Positions 11,267-23,384 of a stretch of DNA of 64,000 nt are shown one piece after another. The stretch covers positions 20,714,501 to 20,778,500 of the forward strand of contig JAZHRO010000073.1 in NCBI GenBank assembly GCA_037157565.1. Direction: 5' to 3'. The notes under the pieces are model-generated. The model was not told the origin of the DNA. It searched no databases and was given only the letters and a program-made list of their open reading frames with translations. Within the stretch, counting starts at the first letter, position 1; every line of letters starts with the position of its first letter. The stretch comes from Thalassia testudinum. Its lineage: Eukaryota > Streptophyta > Magnoliopsida > Alismatales > Hydrocharitaceae. A program made the translations under genes and the position numbers.

Positions 11267-11342
11267 ACACTCTCTCACTCTCTTCATCGACACTTACACA
11301 CCTACACTCACACTTTCATACACACACACACCTATACACTAT

Positions 11343-11392
<50 letters not shown>

Positions 11393-11915
11393 CGTATACA
11401 TATATATATACTTATATCTATATCTATAGTAGTATGTATATAACTAAGTATTAGTATACATACATATATATATATATATACATATATCTATATACTTATA
11501 TATATATCTATATATATATACATATACATATATCTATATACTTATATATATATATATACATATATCTATACATATATTAGTACTTATATAACTATGTATT
11601 AGTCTATATTCATATATCTATATACTTATATATATATATATATATATATAAATATACATACATATATACATATATATCTATACAACTGTATATACATATA
11701 TACATATATATACATATCTAGCTACATATATCTATATATACATATATTACAATATATATATATACATCTATATAGTATTATATACATCATACATATATAT
11801 ATATATATCTATACATATAGCTACATACATATATACATATATAACTACATATATATATATATATATATACATATAGATATATTTACATATATACATATAT
11901 ATATATTTTCACATT
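11230..11915. repeat. CT, CA and TA microsatellite tract in LTR
   Basis: A (CT)n run at about 11232-11262 is followed by a (CA)n run at about 11341-11372 and then mixed TA/TATC/CATA repeats to about 11915. The same tract, with different lengths, occurs in the other two family I LTRs. Confidence 0.95.
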
Positions 11916-12595
11916 ACTTACCATACGTGGTATCGCGGGAATATCTACACCAGTTGCTGATATTCCCCGATACCCGCAGCGTGGTCACACTCATCTTCCA
12001 CCATCCATCCTACACTCCATGCGGCACCTCGTCTTGTTGGTTGCGTCTTTCTAGACGACGATCGACTCGACACCGTGCTACACTCCATCGTCGCCTCCAC
12101 CCCCACCCTTTTATACATATATAGTATAGACATATATATATATAGATACTATAGTTACTTTACTTCTATTTCTCTTGCATGCCCATAAAAAGATAGAAAA
12201 AAATATACAAAAGAGAAAAGATAATCCTTGACTTGCAGGTACTCCGTCTTGCGAATAGCAAGAACCATTTTGGAACCCTGATTTGGCTCAAAGCCAAGAA
12301 TCCAATTTTGAGGGTGTGCCTCAAGGACAAGAATTACCAAAAAAAAATCTAAATAGAAAAACACCAAAAACACAATAAACGAACAGAAGAGATTCATTGT
12401 AGGAAAGGCGTAGAAACTTGACTTGTAACCCCACTTCCCTGAGTTCGACCCTGGGCCTAAAAGTGACCAAGATAAAATCAAGTAGGCCAGGTTAAAAATT
12501 TTGTAAAGAGATGGTTAGGTCTGATTTAGGTTAACCATTATACACACTTCAACGATAAAATCATCATATTAACAACCTAACCGGGTCCGACACCA

Positions 12596-14004
12596 CACCT
12601 TTTCTAGAGCCGTTGCCGGGGAAGTGTGCCTGCAAGTAAGTTTCTATTCCATTCCTTTCATTTTTTTTCTCTTCTCTCTTCACGGGTGTTTTTGTTTATT
12701 GCCGTGCAGGTGAACCTGTTGCAAGGAGAAGGCAGGTAGATGAAGTCGAAGACGTGAGCAAATCCAAGGTAGGAATGAGAGCGTGAAGACGCCGACACCG
12801 CATTGGAGCTTCGCACACGTTACCGAACAAGTAGGTCTTCTTTTCTTAGCAACTTAGGTTAACTTGTCACCTTAATAAAATTAAAAAAAAAAACTAAAAA
12901 CTAAAAAAAAACTAGAAAAACTTCTTGGGATCTCTTAGGGCAAGTGGATTAAAATTCACTTATTTGATTGATTGCCTTTACTCTCACCGCCCCGGGATTT
13001 CCCGCCTTACTTCGCATAGCGAAAGTTTAAGAATCTTGATTCTTGAATTTTTCGCCGTGTGAAGTATTCTTTGAGGCAAACATAAAAAGATTTATTGCAC
13101 CCCTCTTTTGCCTCACTTATCTACAATTCGAGATCACCTTTTTGGTGGAGAGACTTGGAATTGAGTTGATTCCAACCCTGCCACAACTTTTCAACTTGCC
13201 TAAGATTCGATCCCGAACACTTCAACCCCAACAATTTGATTTTCCTTATCTTTTTGTTGAGCCTTATGTGTGGACATTTTGTTGGTGATTGGGAGCACTT
13301 GAATTGAAGTGCTTTGGCTCCCTTTCACACTAATCTAAAACTAATTCGTACATCCACACATAGAAATCTCCATTTAGGGAAGCCCATTGCCTTGTAGCAT
13401 GCATTAACCAATTGACATTGAAGAAGGGTTTGTTGGGTTTAGAAGAAAACTTGTATTCTTGCAAAACCTGGAGATTGGTTGAATTGGTATCTCAGCGAAA
13501 TCCTAAAATCAATACTACTTAAGGATGAACTCTAAAGGCCATTCACCAATTAAAACTTCAATTCGGGGAGATTTCCCCGTTGCATGCTTATTTTACACAC
13601 TTGAAAAATCAATCACTTGGGCATTACCCGTAAACAACGCCCTTCACATTCTATAAGCACTTGATCCTAAGCCTCTAACTAAAACTAGTAGTAACTTGAC
13701 CCCTAATAAGGATTGGAGGTCTAACTACCTGCGTGTAGCGCCTACGTGCTAGTGAGGGTTCCTGCGTGCTATCGGGTGTCTAAGACTGGGGCAAACTGCC
13801 TTTCAATCTGGCCAGGTGGTTCTGTGGTGCTCGCATTCGGTTCCGTAGTTCGTGATAGTAGGTAACTTAGATCTTTAGGTCTAAGGGCACACTGTAGAGG
13901 TTAGGAATTTGATTGAATTGATTTGTCATCAAGTGTACCTTTGGGGAGTCATTTCTCTCATCTATTTTCTCTTCTTATCTCCACAATTCTTCCTGAGGTA
14001 GTGC
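12596..14004 (+). other. Primer site and leader of element A
   Basis: TAGAGCCGTTGCCGGGGA at 12606-12623 matches the complement of the plant tRNA-Asp 3' end at about 16 of 18 bases, so first-strand synthesis was probably primed by tRNA-Asp. The following 1.4 kb has no conserved reading frame. It includes an A-rich patch (12880-12920) and runs up to the gag start. Confidence 0.8.
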
Positions 14005-15987
14005 ATGTTTGGGAGGAGGTCACAAAATCCTGAACTGTTTAAATTTCCTGATAAATTTAGAAAAGAAGCCAAATCGTCCTCCTCCTTCACAAACATGGCT
14101 GCACGCCCACCCCCAAATCCTGAGGGAGGAAACCACCCTCAGAACCCACCAGGTGGTGGAGCCTTAGATCCCATAACCCGCCTCCAAGCCTAAATGGAAG
14201 CCATTCGGGAAACATTGGAGGAAATGCAGAACCCTCCCAAACGGGAGGAGCCTAGGTCTCTTAGCTCCTATCAGAATCCCGTTGCTATAGAGACCATAGG
14301 ACAAATTCGGGTCCCCATGGGCGGGGACAACTTTGAATTGAAACCAAACATAATTGGCCTAATAAATTTTCACTTCCATGGTATTGCAAGTGAAGATCCT
14401 TTTCTTCACTTGGAAGACCTAACCCGACCGGCTGAAATGGTTAAACCAAGAAATGTCGGGTTACCTATACTCCTCATGAAAATGTTCCCATTTTCATTGC
14501 GGGATAAAGCATCGCAATGGTTACGCACCCTTGGGAGAACCATCCACTCTTGGGAAGAGATGCGAACAGCGTTTCTCAAGAAGTTCTTCCCAATCGAGCG
14601 AACCAATGCGCTTCGCCGTGCTATCACCTCTTTTACGCAACAAAACGGCGAACAACTTCATGAGGCATGGGAGAGATATAATGACCTCCTCATGAAGTGT
14701 CCGCACCACGGTCTGCCTAAGTGGCATATAGCCCAGATTTTCTACTACAGGCTAAATGAGACTTTGAAGCAGATTGCAGATGCTTCCTGTGGAAAAAATT
14801 TTATGAATAAAGACGAGAATGGAGCATTTGAATTGTTTGAAAATATGAGTGAAAACTCAATGAACAATGCCTCCATTGTCGCCTTTAATCGTACCAGCTA
14901 GCCCAGAAATGTCCACGAAGTTGACACGGGACCCTCCCATTCATCCACTGATCTCATCCTTGTAGCACAAAAATTGGATGAAGTCTCCGTCGTGCACAAG
15001 AAGCTGGACGAGCTTCTGGCCAACCCTGCCCGATCTCTGGCAAACACCACCTCTTCACCACTTCGTCACAATCCAAATTCTTCCAACACCAGGCTTATTC
15101 CAAGAAACCCCGTAAGACCTTCCTTACCGAGTGTCACGCCAAGCGACTCGGTAAGTCATGTGGAATTGGCTTCTGCGAGCCAGTATTTCGACACAGAGGA
15201 CCAAGCCTCCGTGTGCTCAGACGCATATTTACATGCGGATGCGTCTTCTGGCATAGAAGACACTTGCGCCCTGGGGAACAACTCGTTCTCTGCCACTTAT
15301 AACCCAGGGTGGAGAAATCATCCGAACCTCGCATGGTCCAACAACCCGCAGCGCCAAAACCTCGCTGGTGGACCAATGCGACCGTCCGCACCCGTCATCC
15401 CAAGGGCCTAGCCTAATCCTATGGCTAATCCGCCATCAAGCCCTTGTGTACCACAAACCGAACACGCATCAAGTCCTCTTGACAAATTGATGCGAATGAT
15501 GACGGAAGTGTCAAAGCGCCATGAAGAGAACATGACCTCTCTTCAGCACCAATTGGCGCAGCAGAATGCTGAGATCAATCAACTACGCATGATGACTCGA
15601 TCTCAGGGCACTCTTCCCGCCCAACCTATTCCAAACCCGCAAAATTTCGTACCCCGTGGTCCTTAACCACAGGTACGACATTCTCAAAGGCAGGTTAATC
15701 AGATTCTGCAAGCTCCGAGCATTCCACTGGGATTTCAGGCTAATCCCACTGCAGCACCGCACTCTTATGTCCCTATTGCGAACCCTCCTCCGCCATATGA
15801 TCCCACTGGACCCGCATCATCCAATGCTATCACTACAAGGAGCGGTAAGCAGACCGTCGATCCGCCTCGACCTGATCCTGGCCCATCTTCTTCATTGCCC
15901 TCTCATTCGGGATGCGCACCGCATTCGCGAGAGGACGATACACCCAAATTGGTGCCAGAATCCGTTCCATTCCCTGAGACTCTATGA
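14005..15987 (+). pseudogene. gag: Athila-type gag, element A (degenerate)
   Basis: This encodes the retrotransposon capsid polyprotein. One frame runs from ATG 14005 to TGA 15985-15987, about 660 codons, interrupted by four in-frame stops at 14191, 14899, 15409 and 15664 but no frameshift. The recognisable retrotransposon gag region (about 14300-14890) contains ELKPNIIGLI, PFSLRDKASQWL, AFLKKFFPIERT and CPHHGLP, as in other Athila gags and in element B. The C-terminal part is Pro/Asn-rich and ends with the NAITTRSGK signature that usually marks the gag-pol junction in this group. The final TGA overlaps the ATG of the protease frame. All four internal stops can derive from Gln codons by one C-to-T change. 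Confidence 0.9.
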
Positions 15988-17255
15988 GGGAGCCAAAAGG
16001 CATAAAGAAAGATACACAGGCCTTTGATAACCTGCGTAATTTGTTCAGGGATGTAGAAATCAAGGTACCCCTACTCGAGGCTATCGACCACATACCTACT
16101 GTCACCCGATTTTTCAAAGACTACACAACACCCAGGCGACAGTCAAAGAAAACTAAGAATCCGGTGGTTCTCTCGCCTCATGCGAGTTGTGCTATACTGT
16201 CAAACCTACCACCGAAGCAGAAAGATCCGGGCACACCATTGATTTCCTGTAGCATCCAAGTCTGCAATTTTAACCGTGCCCTGCTTGATCTAGGATCTTC
16301 CATCAATCTTATACCGACAATCATGCTCGAAAAATTTTCCTTGGGAAATCTAAAACCCACCCCTGTCACGTTACAATTGGCAGATCGTTCTGTCATGATC
16401 CCAAAAGGTGTGGTGGAAGACGTGGTGGTTAGGGTCCACAGTCTCTGTTTTCCTGTTGACTTTCTTATTTTAGATATGGAAGTTCCTAGCTCACTTTCTG
16501 ATTGTCCGATCATCCTTGGTCTACCTTTCTTGGCCACAGCCTGCACCCATATCGACTGTGAGTTGGGCTGTATTGAGATTGCTGTTGGATCTGAAAAGCT
16601 CAAGCTTAACATCTTCAAGGTAGCCAAGAACTTTGATTGCGATTGCATCAAGGATGACACGTCTGACGAGGACATGGCCGTCAGCGTGTGTATCGAACTA
16701 TTTGGGACCTATTCGAACTGCTGCGGATTACCTATAAACACTAATGACAGCCTAACTAACACATATTGTGACGTTCCCCCATCCCTCCCTTGTCCCGTAC
16801 CCTCTCCTAGCCAGACTTCTGACGAGGTTTTCTCCACTTCCCATACCTCGTGGACTGAGTCATATCCGGGCTACTCACTGCCGGTCTACACTCTTGAAGA
16901 CCGGATTGCCCTTTCTTTCCCGCAAAATCAGGCGGATTTGCAAATCCACACTGGGACCTTGAGCCCATATACTTCTCACTGGGGTTATTCCTTTTTGGAT
17001 CCATCTATCCAAGAAGCCCCTCTTCTTGGCCAATCTGAGGGCCAACTTCTTCTCCCTAACTTGTTTTCTAATCTGCTTGGGACACTCTCATCCCAAGAAA
17101 TGCCAGACCTTTCACCATCCACTCCCGAGCTGAAAGAGCTACCTAATACACTTAAGTATGTTTTCCTGGGACCAAATGAAACTCTCCCTGTAATCATCAG
17201 TTCAAAATTGACTAGGGGGCAAGAGTGCAAACTAACTGAGGTCAGCCATTGGATG
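15984..17255 (+). pseudogene. pol: Athila-type aspartic protease region, element A
   Basis: This is the N-terminal part of pol, on a different frame from gag. The retropepsin active-site phrase LLDLGSSINLIP lies at about 16283-16318, where Asp is catalytic. The second conserved block is CPIILGLPFLATA at about 16504-16540. The remainder to about 17240 is a low-conservation linker before RT. The frame breaks near 17250, where homology moves to the next frame. Within the polyprotein the protease would cleave Gag-Pol. Element B carries the same domain at 54087-54977. Confidence 0.88.
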
Positions 17256-18146
17256 GTCTTTATCAGACTTATCTGGCATTAGACCCTCCTACTGCACTCA
17301 CCGTATATCTACGAAGGAGGAGGCTCGACCTTCCCGAGAGATGCAGCGACGTCTCAACCCTAACATGCGAGAGGCCATTAAGAAAGAAATCATTAAGTGG
17401 CTGGATGCGGGTATAATCTACCCGATCAGCGATAGCCCCTGGGTGAGTCTGATTCACGTTGTGTCCAAAAAGGTAGGACTCACCATCCGTGTCAATGACA
17501 GGGGCGAATCCATCCCTACATGCACTCCTACATCTTGGAGAGTGTGTGTGGATTATAGGAAACTCAATGTTGCAACCAAGAAAGATCACTTTCTGCTACC
17601 ATTCATTGACCAAATCCTGGAGCGGTTAGCGGGAAATAAATTTTTATGTTTCCTAGATGGATTCTCAGGATATAACCAGGTGGCAATTGACCCTCAAGAC
17701 CAAGAGAAAACCACTTTTACCTGCCCTTTCGGCACCTTCGCATTTAGAAGGATGCTGTTCGGACTTTACAACGCGCCAGCAACTTTCCAGAGATGTATGC
17801 TGGCGATATTCCATGACATGGTGGGTAACTTTCTCGAGGTCTTCATGGATGACTTTTCAGTCTTTGGACCATCTTTCGACGAATGTCTTGCCAACCTGAC
17901 TCGTATCCTTAGGAGATGTATTGATGTAAACCTCGTGCTTTCCTGGGAAAAAAGTCATTTTATGGTGCACGAGGGAATTGTTCTCGGACATATCATCTCC
18001 GATAGGGGTATCGAGGTTGACAGAGCTAAGCTCGATGTCATTGCTGATTTACCTATGCCTGGCTCTGTCAAACAAATCCACTCCTTCCTGGGACACGTCA
18101 GTTTCTATAGGAGATTCATCAAATACTTCTCAAAAATTCTCGACCC
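17256..18146 (+). pseudogene. pol: Reverse transcriptase domain, element A
   Basis: This is a nearly complete Ty3/Gypsy RT. Motifs in order are KKEIIKWLDAGIIYPI, WRVCVDYRKLN, FCFLDGFSGYNQV, TFTCPFGTFAFRRM, the catalytic FMDD at 17842-17853, VLSWEKSHFMV and GIVLGHIIS, ending with [13 protein letters not shown] before a frameshift near 18146. The 'PFGTFAFRRMLFGL' and 'FMDD' forms are typical of Athila elements. A stop follows in this frame at about 18148, and homology continues in another frame. Confidence 0.92.
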
Positions 18147-18700
18147 TTAACTCATCTCCTATCAACCGACGTACCCTTCGATATGGGCTCGGACTGCATA
18201 CGAGCATTCACGCAGCTGTGTAATGCTGCCACCAAGGCCCCTGTTCTCCAGCTGCCTGATTGGTCCCTCGACTTTGAACTCATGTGTGACGCTTCCGACC
18301 TTGTAGTTGGAGCCATCCTAGGACAAAGACGCGATAGACACCCCTTCGTGGTGTACTACGCCAGTAAGACGTTGGACGAGACCCAATGTAATTATACCAC
18401 TACTGAAAAAGAACTACTGGCGGTCATCTTTGGGCTGGAGAAATTCCGCTCTTACCTTCTGGGCTCTCACGTTATTGTTTTCACTGATCACGTGGCCATT
18501 TGCCATCTCATGCACAAGAAGGATGCCAAGCCTGGACTGATTCGTTGGATCCTTCTGCTCCAGGAATTTGACATTGAGATTTGAGATAAGGCCGAAGCCC
18601 AGAATGTTGTGGCTGATCACCTTTCCAGACTGGACCTTGACAATATTGGACTTACTCTGCCGATCAATGAAAATTTTCCTGATGAGCACCTATTGGAAAT
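18147..18700 (+). pseudogene. pol: RNase H domain, element A
   Basis: RNase H would degrade the RNA strand of the replication hybrid. Recognised motifs are [18 protein letters not shown] (first catalytic Asp), [20 protein letters not shown] (catalytic Glu), [14 protein letters not shown] (Asp) and the end block [12 protein letters not shown], then NVVADHLSRL. A TGA at 18582-18584 interrupts the frame. It follows RT in a shifted frame and runs in frame into the integrase. Confidence 0.88.
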
Positions 18701-20004
18701 TAATGTGGCAAGTGGACCGTGGTATGCCGACATTGCCAATTACCTTGCTTCTGGATCCCTTCCACGTGGCTGGCCTAAAAACCAATGAGAGCATCTCATG
18801 GTAGAAGCAAAGTATTATTTCTGGGATAATCCACTTCTTTTTCGGATAGGTGCTGATCAAATCATCCGTCGCTGTATTCCTGACAGCGAGTTCCCTAGTG
18901 TGCTATCCTTCTGCCGCGATCAGGCCTACGGAGGCCATTTCTTTGGGAGGAAAACTGCAGCCAAGGTGTTGCAGTGTGGTTTCTTTTGGCCCTCCCTTCA
19001 CCAGGATGCGCACACTTATGCCAAGCATTGCACTAGGTGCCAGTCGTTAGGGTCAATGTCACATCGTGACATGATGCCCTTGCAACCCATCCTAGCTGCA
19101 GAAATCTTCGACATTTGGGGAATTGATTTCATGGGTCCCTTTCCTCCTTCCAACGGCTTCGAAATCATCCTCGTGGCCGTTGACTATGTTTCGAAATGGA
19201 TCGAGGCTATTCCCGCGCGCCGTGCTGACCATATTATATCCACCCGATTTGTCAAAGACCACATCTTTGCGCGCTTTGGGATCCCTCGAGCCATTATCTC
19301 AGATGGAGGAAGCCACTTTACCCATGCTTCTTTTTGGGCACTTCTGAGGAAATACAGAGTCCACCATCGTATCACATCCCCGTATCATCCTCAGACGAAC
19401 GGCCAAGCAGAGGTGTCGAACCGACAAATCAAGCAAATTCTCCAGAAAACAGTTCGGCCTGACCGTAAGGATTGGTTCGACAAGCTGATTGACGCACTTT
19501 GGGCATATCGGACCGCCTTCAAGGCTCCCCTTGGTATGTCTCCTTATAGAATTGTTTATGGGAAGCCTTGTCATTTGCCCGTGCAGTTGGAGCACCGCGT
19601 TTATTGGGCGGTTCACCAATGTAACCTCGACCCAGACCTATGTGGTCGAGAAAGGAAACTCCAACTCCAGGAGCTGGAAGAGCTCCGTCATGAAGCCTAT
19701 GATTCTGCTTTAACTTTCAAGCAACACACTAAGGCTTTTCACGACAGCCGTATTCAACGAAAGGAATTTGAGCCATCTCAGCAAGTTTGGCTCTTTAATG
19801 CCCGACTCAAATTCTTCCCTGGGAAATTGAAGTCCAAATGGACTGGTCCTTTCCTGGTCTCAAGACCATTCCCCAATGGGGCCGTCGAGATCGAAGTCCC
19901 AAATATGGGCATAAATTTACTGTCAACAGGCAGCGTTTGAAACCCTATCTGACTCATGAACCTGCCCCCGTTGGAGAAACCGTTGCCCTGCTGGAGGGTA
20001 ACTA
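18701..20004 (+). pseudogene. pol: Integrase domain, element A
   Basis: The integrase has an HHCC zinc finger ([15 protein letters not shown] ... HCTRCQ, about 18930-19040) and then a DDE catalytic core: Asp in GIDFMGPF (about 19124), Asp in ISDGGSHF (about 19300) and Glu in GQAEVSNR (about 19411). The C-terminal region ends with a shifted frame, RLKPYLTHEP, closing at TAA 20002-20004. A stop at 18786 and a frameshift near 19905 disable it. There is no chromodomain, which separates it from the Tekay integrase at 36841-38269. Confidence 0.9.
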
Positions 20005-21359
20005 ATTCTTTGCCTCCTCCTGAGTCCAGCTGAGGACGTTAAATTTAGCACTCGTTGGGAGGCACCCCAACAACACTCACCATCCACCATCACTTTTCAC
20101 TTCACTATCACGATCACTTCACCACCCACCATCCACCCACCCTACCACCCTGCTGTATACCCTGCACTTCAGCTCTCGTTACCCGATCTTTCGTTCTTTC
20201 TCTACCCTTCCCTACATGCATATGAGGACATAGCATCGTTTGGCATGGGGGGTGGATAGGCATCCTTAGGATCTGGGTATTTTATGGTATCATACAGTTT
20301 CTATCTATATAAAAAAAAAATAGAGAGAAAAGAAGAAAAATGAAAAAGGGTGTTTAGTAATGATCTGAAGGCCGAAACAAAAATACAATAAGTGTTTATG
20401 GATATTCAACCATTGTTTTGAAGACTTTCCAGGCCACAGAAGCTTGATTCGCTCAGGCTCGACTTAATTCACTTGAGCATTGACAAAATAGATTGGAATC
20501 TCTCCCAACTAAGGACGTATTCTTGTATCTGAGACACCAGTACAGGATCCGTTGGTTTGCTTCTGCTTTAGAGCTTAAGTAATCTTGGCTCACACTACAC
20601 ATATCAAGAAAGAACAGGTGAACATAAGATCCAACCCTAGTGTTCATTAGGGAAGGTGGAGTCCTTACCTGCACGCGCAGGAAGACTTTTTATCCCAAGC
20701 TTTAGTCTTGTGTTTAGGAACGACTCTTTCCACCAAAAAGGAACTCTCCCACCAAAAAGAAAAAGGTGTGCTCCTCTAAATAATGTTGTAAGAGATATAC
20801 TGACACGTGTTTCAAAAAAAAAATGCAAATAAGTCAGTATATCTCGCAAACGTCTGTAAAGTCTTCGCCCTACAAGAAGTTCTTCAGGGCTGGTTACCAA
20901 TACCTTATTTTCTTTGAGCCACAAATGTCAGAAAATGGGAGTTGAGTTTCCATCATCTTTTTAAGGGTCAATCCGAAGACATGAGCTGAAACTGGGACCA
21001 ACCTGTACTTAAAAATTCATGAAACCCTGGGCTTGAGTCTTAATGTTCATCTGGTCAGTCTTGATCCTTTACTAAGCACAAGCCATAATCTCTTGAGCTC
21101 TCGAGTACGGCAAAAACCTCCTGGATCCTGGAAATAGTACTTAAGGTTTAAATATCAAGAGTCCTGGTTAGTCGAGAGATGATCTATGTCATATGAGACT
21201 TAAAGTACTGGTAGTTTCTCTACAATTGGTTCTCACAATATCCAACAATAAACACACCTATATCGCCTCAGAATAAAATCTTTAGCTTAAAGATCATCTC
21301 TAAAATACAACAAAAAAAAATATTTTGCTAGGGACTAACAAAAGATAGGCATGAGGGTA
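20005..21359 (+). other. 3' untranslated region and polypurine tract of element A
   Basis: There is no recognisable frame. Two motifs recur in other elements of the window: the GTTAAATTTAGCACTCG / GGGAGGCACCCC block at 20038-20070 and ATGAGGACATAGCA ... GGCATGGGGGGTG at 20222-20253. A purine-rich GATAGGCATGAGGGTA ends directly at the 3' LTR and is the likely polypurine tract. Confidence 0.65.
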
Positions 21360-23308
21360 TGATTGCACCGAAAAATACACTGCAAGTGTGCCGTCTTGTG
21401 CTATTTCCTAGCATTACTAGTGCATATTAGGTAGACATTGTCACATTGTAAAAATACATGCATGCATGCATTTAATTGAGAGGGGAGGAGAGTGAAATAA
21501 GTGGCCTTACAATTAACATTTTTCCTCAAGTGCATCCTTGCAAAATTCCCACGGCTGCATGGTAACTTCTTCTCCTCCTCGCACCATTCCCTGCTCAGGC
21601 CCTTCCCTCCGGCAGCCACTCCCTGCCAGGCCATGCATGAGCCATGCACAGCTAGGGCATGGCTGTGCATGGCTTCCTCTTCTTTAAAAAGACCACAGTT
21701 TCTTCTTTGCAGGCAGCCTGGTCCTTCCACACAAAAATGCCAATGCAGCTTCTCCTTCCAGGCCACCATCTCTTCCCTCTCCCTCCATACGCTAGCCCTC
21801 CTCCTCTAAGGAGACACCCGGCGGACAGGAGCACCTCACGGTGGTGCACAACCACCACCATGAGTCCACCACCGCCCAGCTCACCATAGAGCCGGTGGGC
21901 GTGGTGGCTCTTCCCTGACTTCTTCATTTCCAGCACTTCAGCCATTACCACTAAGCTTCAGCTGTGAAGCCCAACCGGCCACCGCACGCCCTGCAGCAGC
22001 CGGTCGAGCCCCACAGCAGCAGCAGCAAGGCGGCAGTAGCGCACGCAGGCCACCGCGCGCCTGCAGGTGCCCTTGCCACCCTCTCCGCACGGCCTGTCAC
22101 GCTCTCTCTTCCGCCCACAACCGGCCACTTCGCGCCTCTGCAGCGGCCAGCCAAGCACCCCAGTGCATGCCAGACAACACCCGCAGGCCACCGCGCACCC
22201 TGTCGCACCCCTTCTCCCGCAACCCAGCCCTTACCACGCGCTCTGTCGCAACCTTCCACCTGCAAGCCACCGGCTGGCGCAACCCTTCCACGTGCGCGCC
22301 AGCCTACGCGCGCCAACTGCAAGCCGCCCGACTCACAGCACCAGCAGCCGGCGGTTGCGCGGCTCGCCCGGCCACTATTCACGCGTTTCTGCAGAACACT
22401 ATGGCTACAGTGGGGTGACCGATGAGTTTCTCACTTAACCGGTCACCCGGCGTGCCGCTACCGGCCACTGCCTGCGCACGCATTCAGCCCCTCACCCGCT
22501 CCAGCTCCCGCCCGCGCGTCTGCGTGCGTCCACATTGCCTGCACCCGCCCGCTCCCTTCGCTTGTGTGTGCCTGCGAGCACCTGCTCTAGCCTCTCCTCT
22601 CCCCGCGCTCTCTCCCTTCCAGTGCAACCCTCTCCACGCGCATACGCACTTACACCCGCGTGTGAAGCTTCAGTCGGCGCGTAGAACCTTCAGACGACGT
22701 CGGGCTGCCTCAGACGACTTAACTGCAGCTTCCTTCACTCTAGCAGGAAGCGCGCAGCTGCCCTCTCTCTCTCGCTCTCACTCTCTCTCTCTCTCTCTCA
22801 CAACACTCTCTCACTCTCTTCACCGACACTTACACGCCTACACTCACACTTTCATACACACACACACACACCTATACACTATTATATACATATATATATT
22901 GATATATATACATATATTTATATACATATATATATATATACTTATATCTATATCTATAGTAGTATGTATATAACTAAGTATTAGTATACATATATATATA
23001 TATATACATATATCTATACATATATTAGTACTTATATAACTATGTATTAGTCTATACGCATATATATATATATATACACACATATATACTTACCTATATA
23101 CATATATTTATATACATATATATATATATATACATATATACACACCTACTTATACATATATATCTATATATAAATATACATATATATCTATACAACTGTA
23201 TATACATATATACATATATATACATATCTAGCTACATATATCTATATATACATATATTACTATATATATATACATATATATATATACATCTATATGGTAT
23301 TATATACA

Positions 23309-23384
<76 letters not shown>

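Larger units (their letters stand above)
9769..12595 (+). repeat. 5' LTR of element A (family I)
   Basis: This 2827-bp LTR is similar over its whole length to 21360-24208 and to the solo LTR 56521-59259. In order it holds a conserved start, a GCATGCATGCAT run at about 9872, a stem-loop and TATA-like box (10088-10137), a GC-rich segment (about 10180-11220), CT and CA microsatellites (about 11230-11372), about 540 bp of TA-rich repeats, and a conserved 3' third with a CTTCCCTGAGTTCGACC phrase near 12430. Long open frames in the GC-rich part are not conserved between copies. Confidence 0.93.

Noticed and set aside
10412..11443. Long open frames in the GC-rich part of the element A 5' LTR (also 21964-22973 in the 3' LTR)
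   Set aside because: Pro/Ala/Arg-rich low-complexity tracts overlap on both strands and differ between LTR copies. No known domain was recognised.
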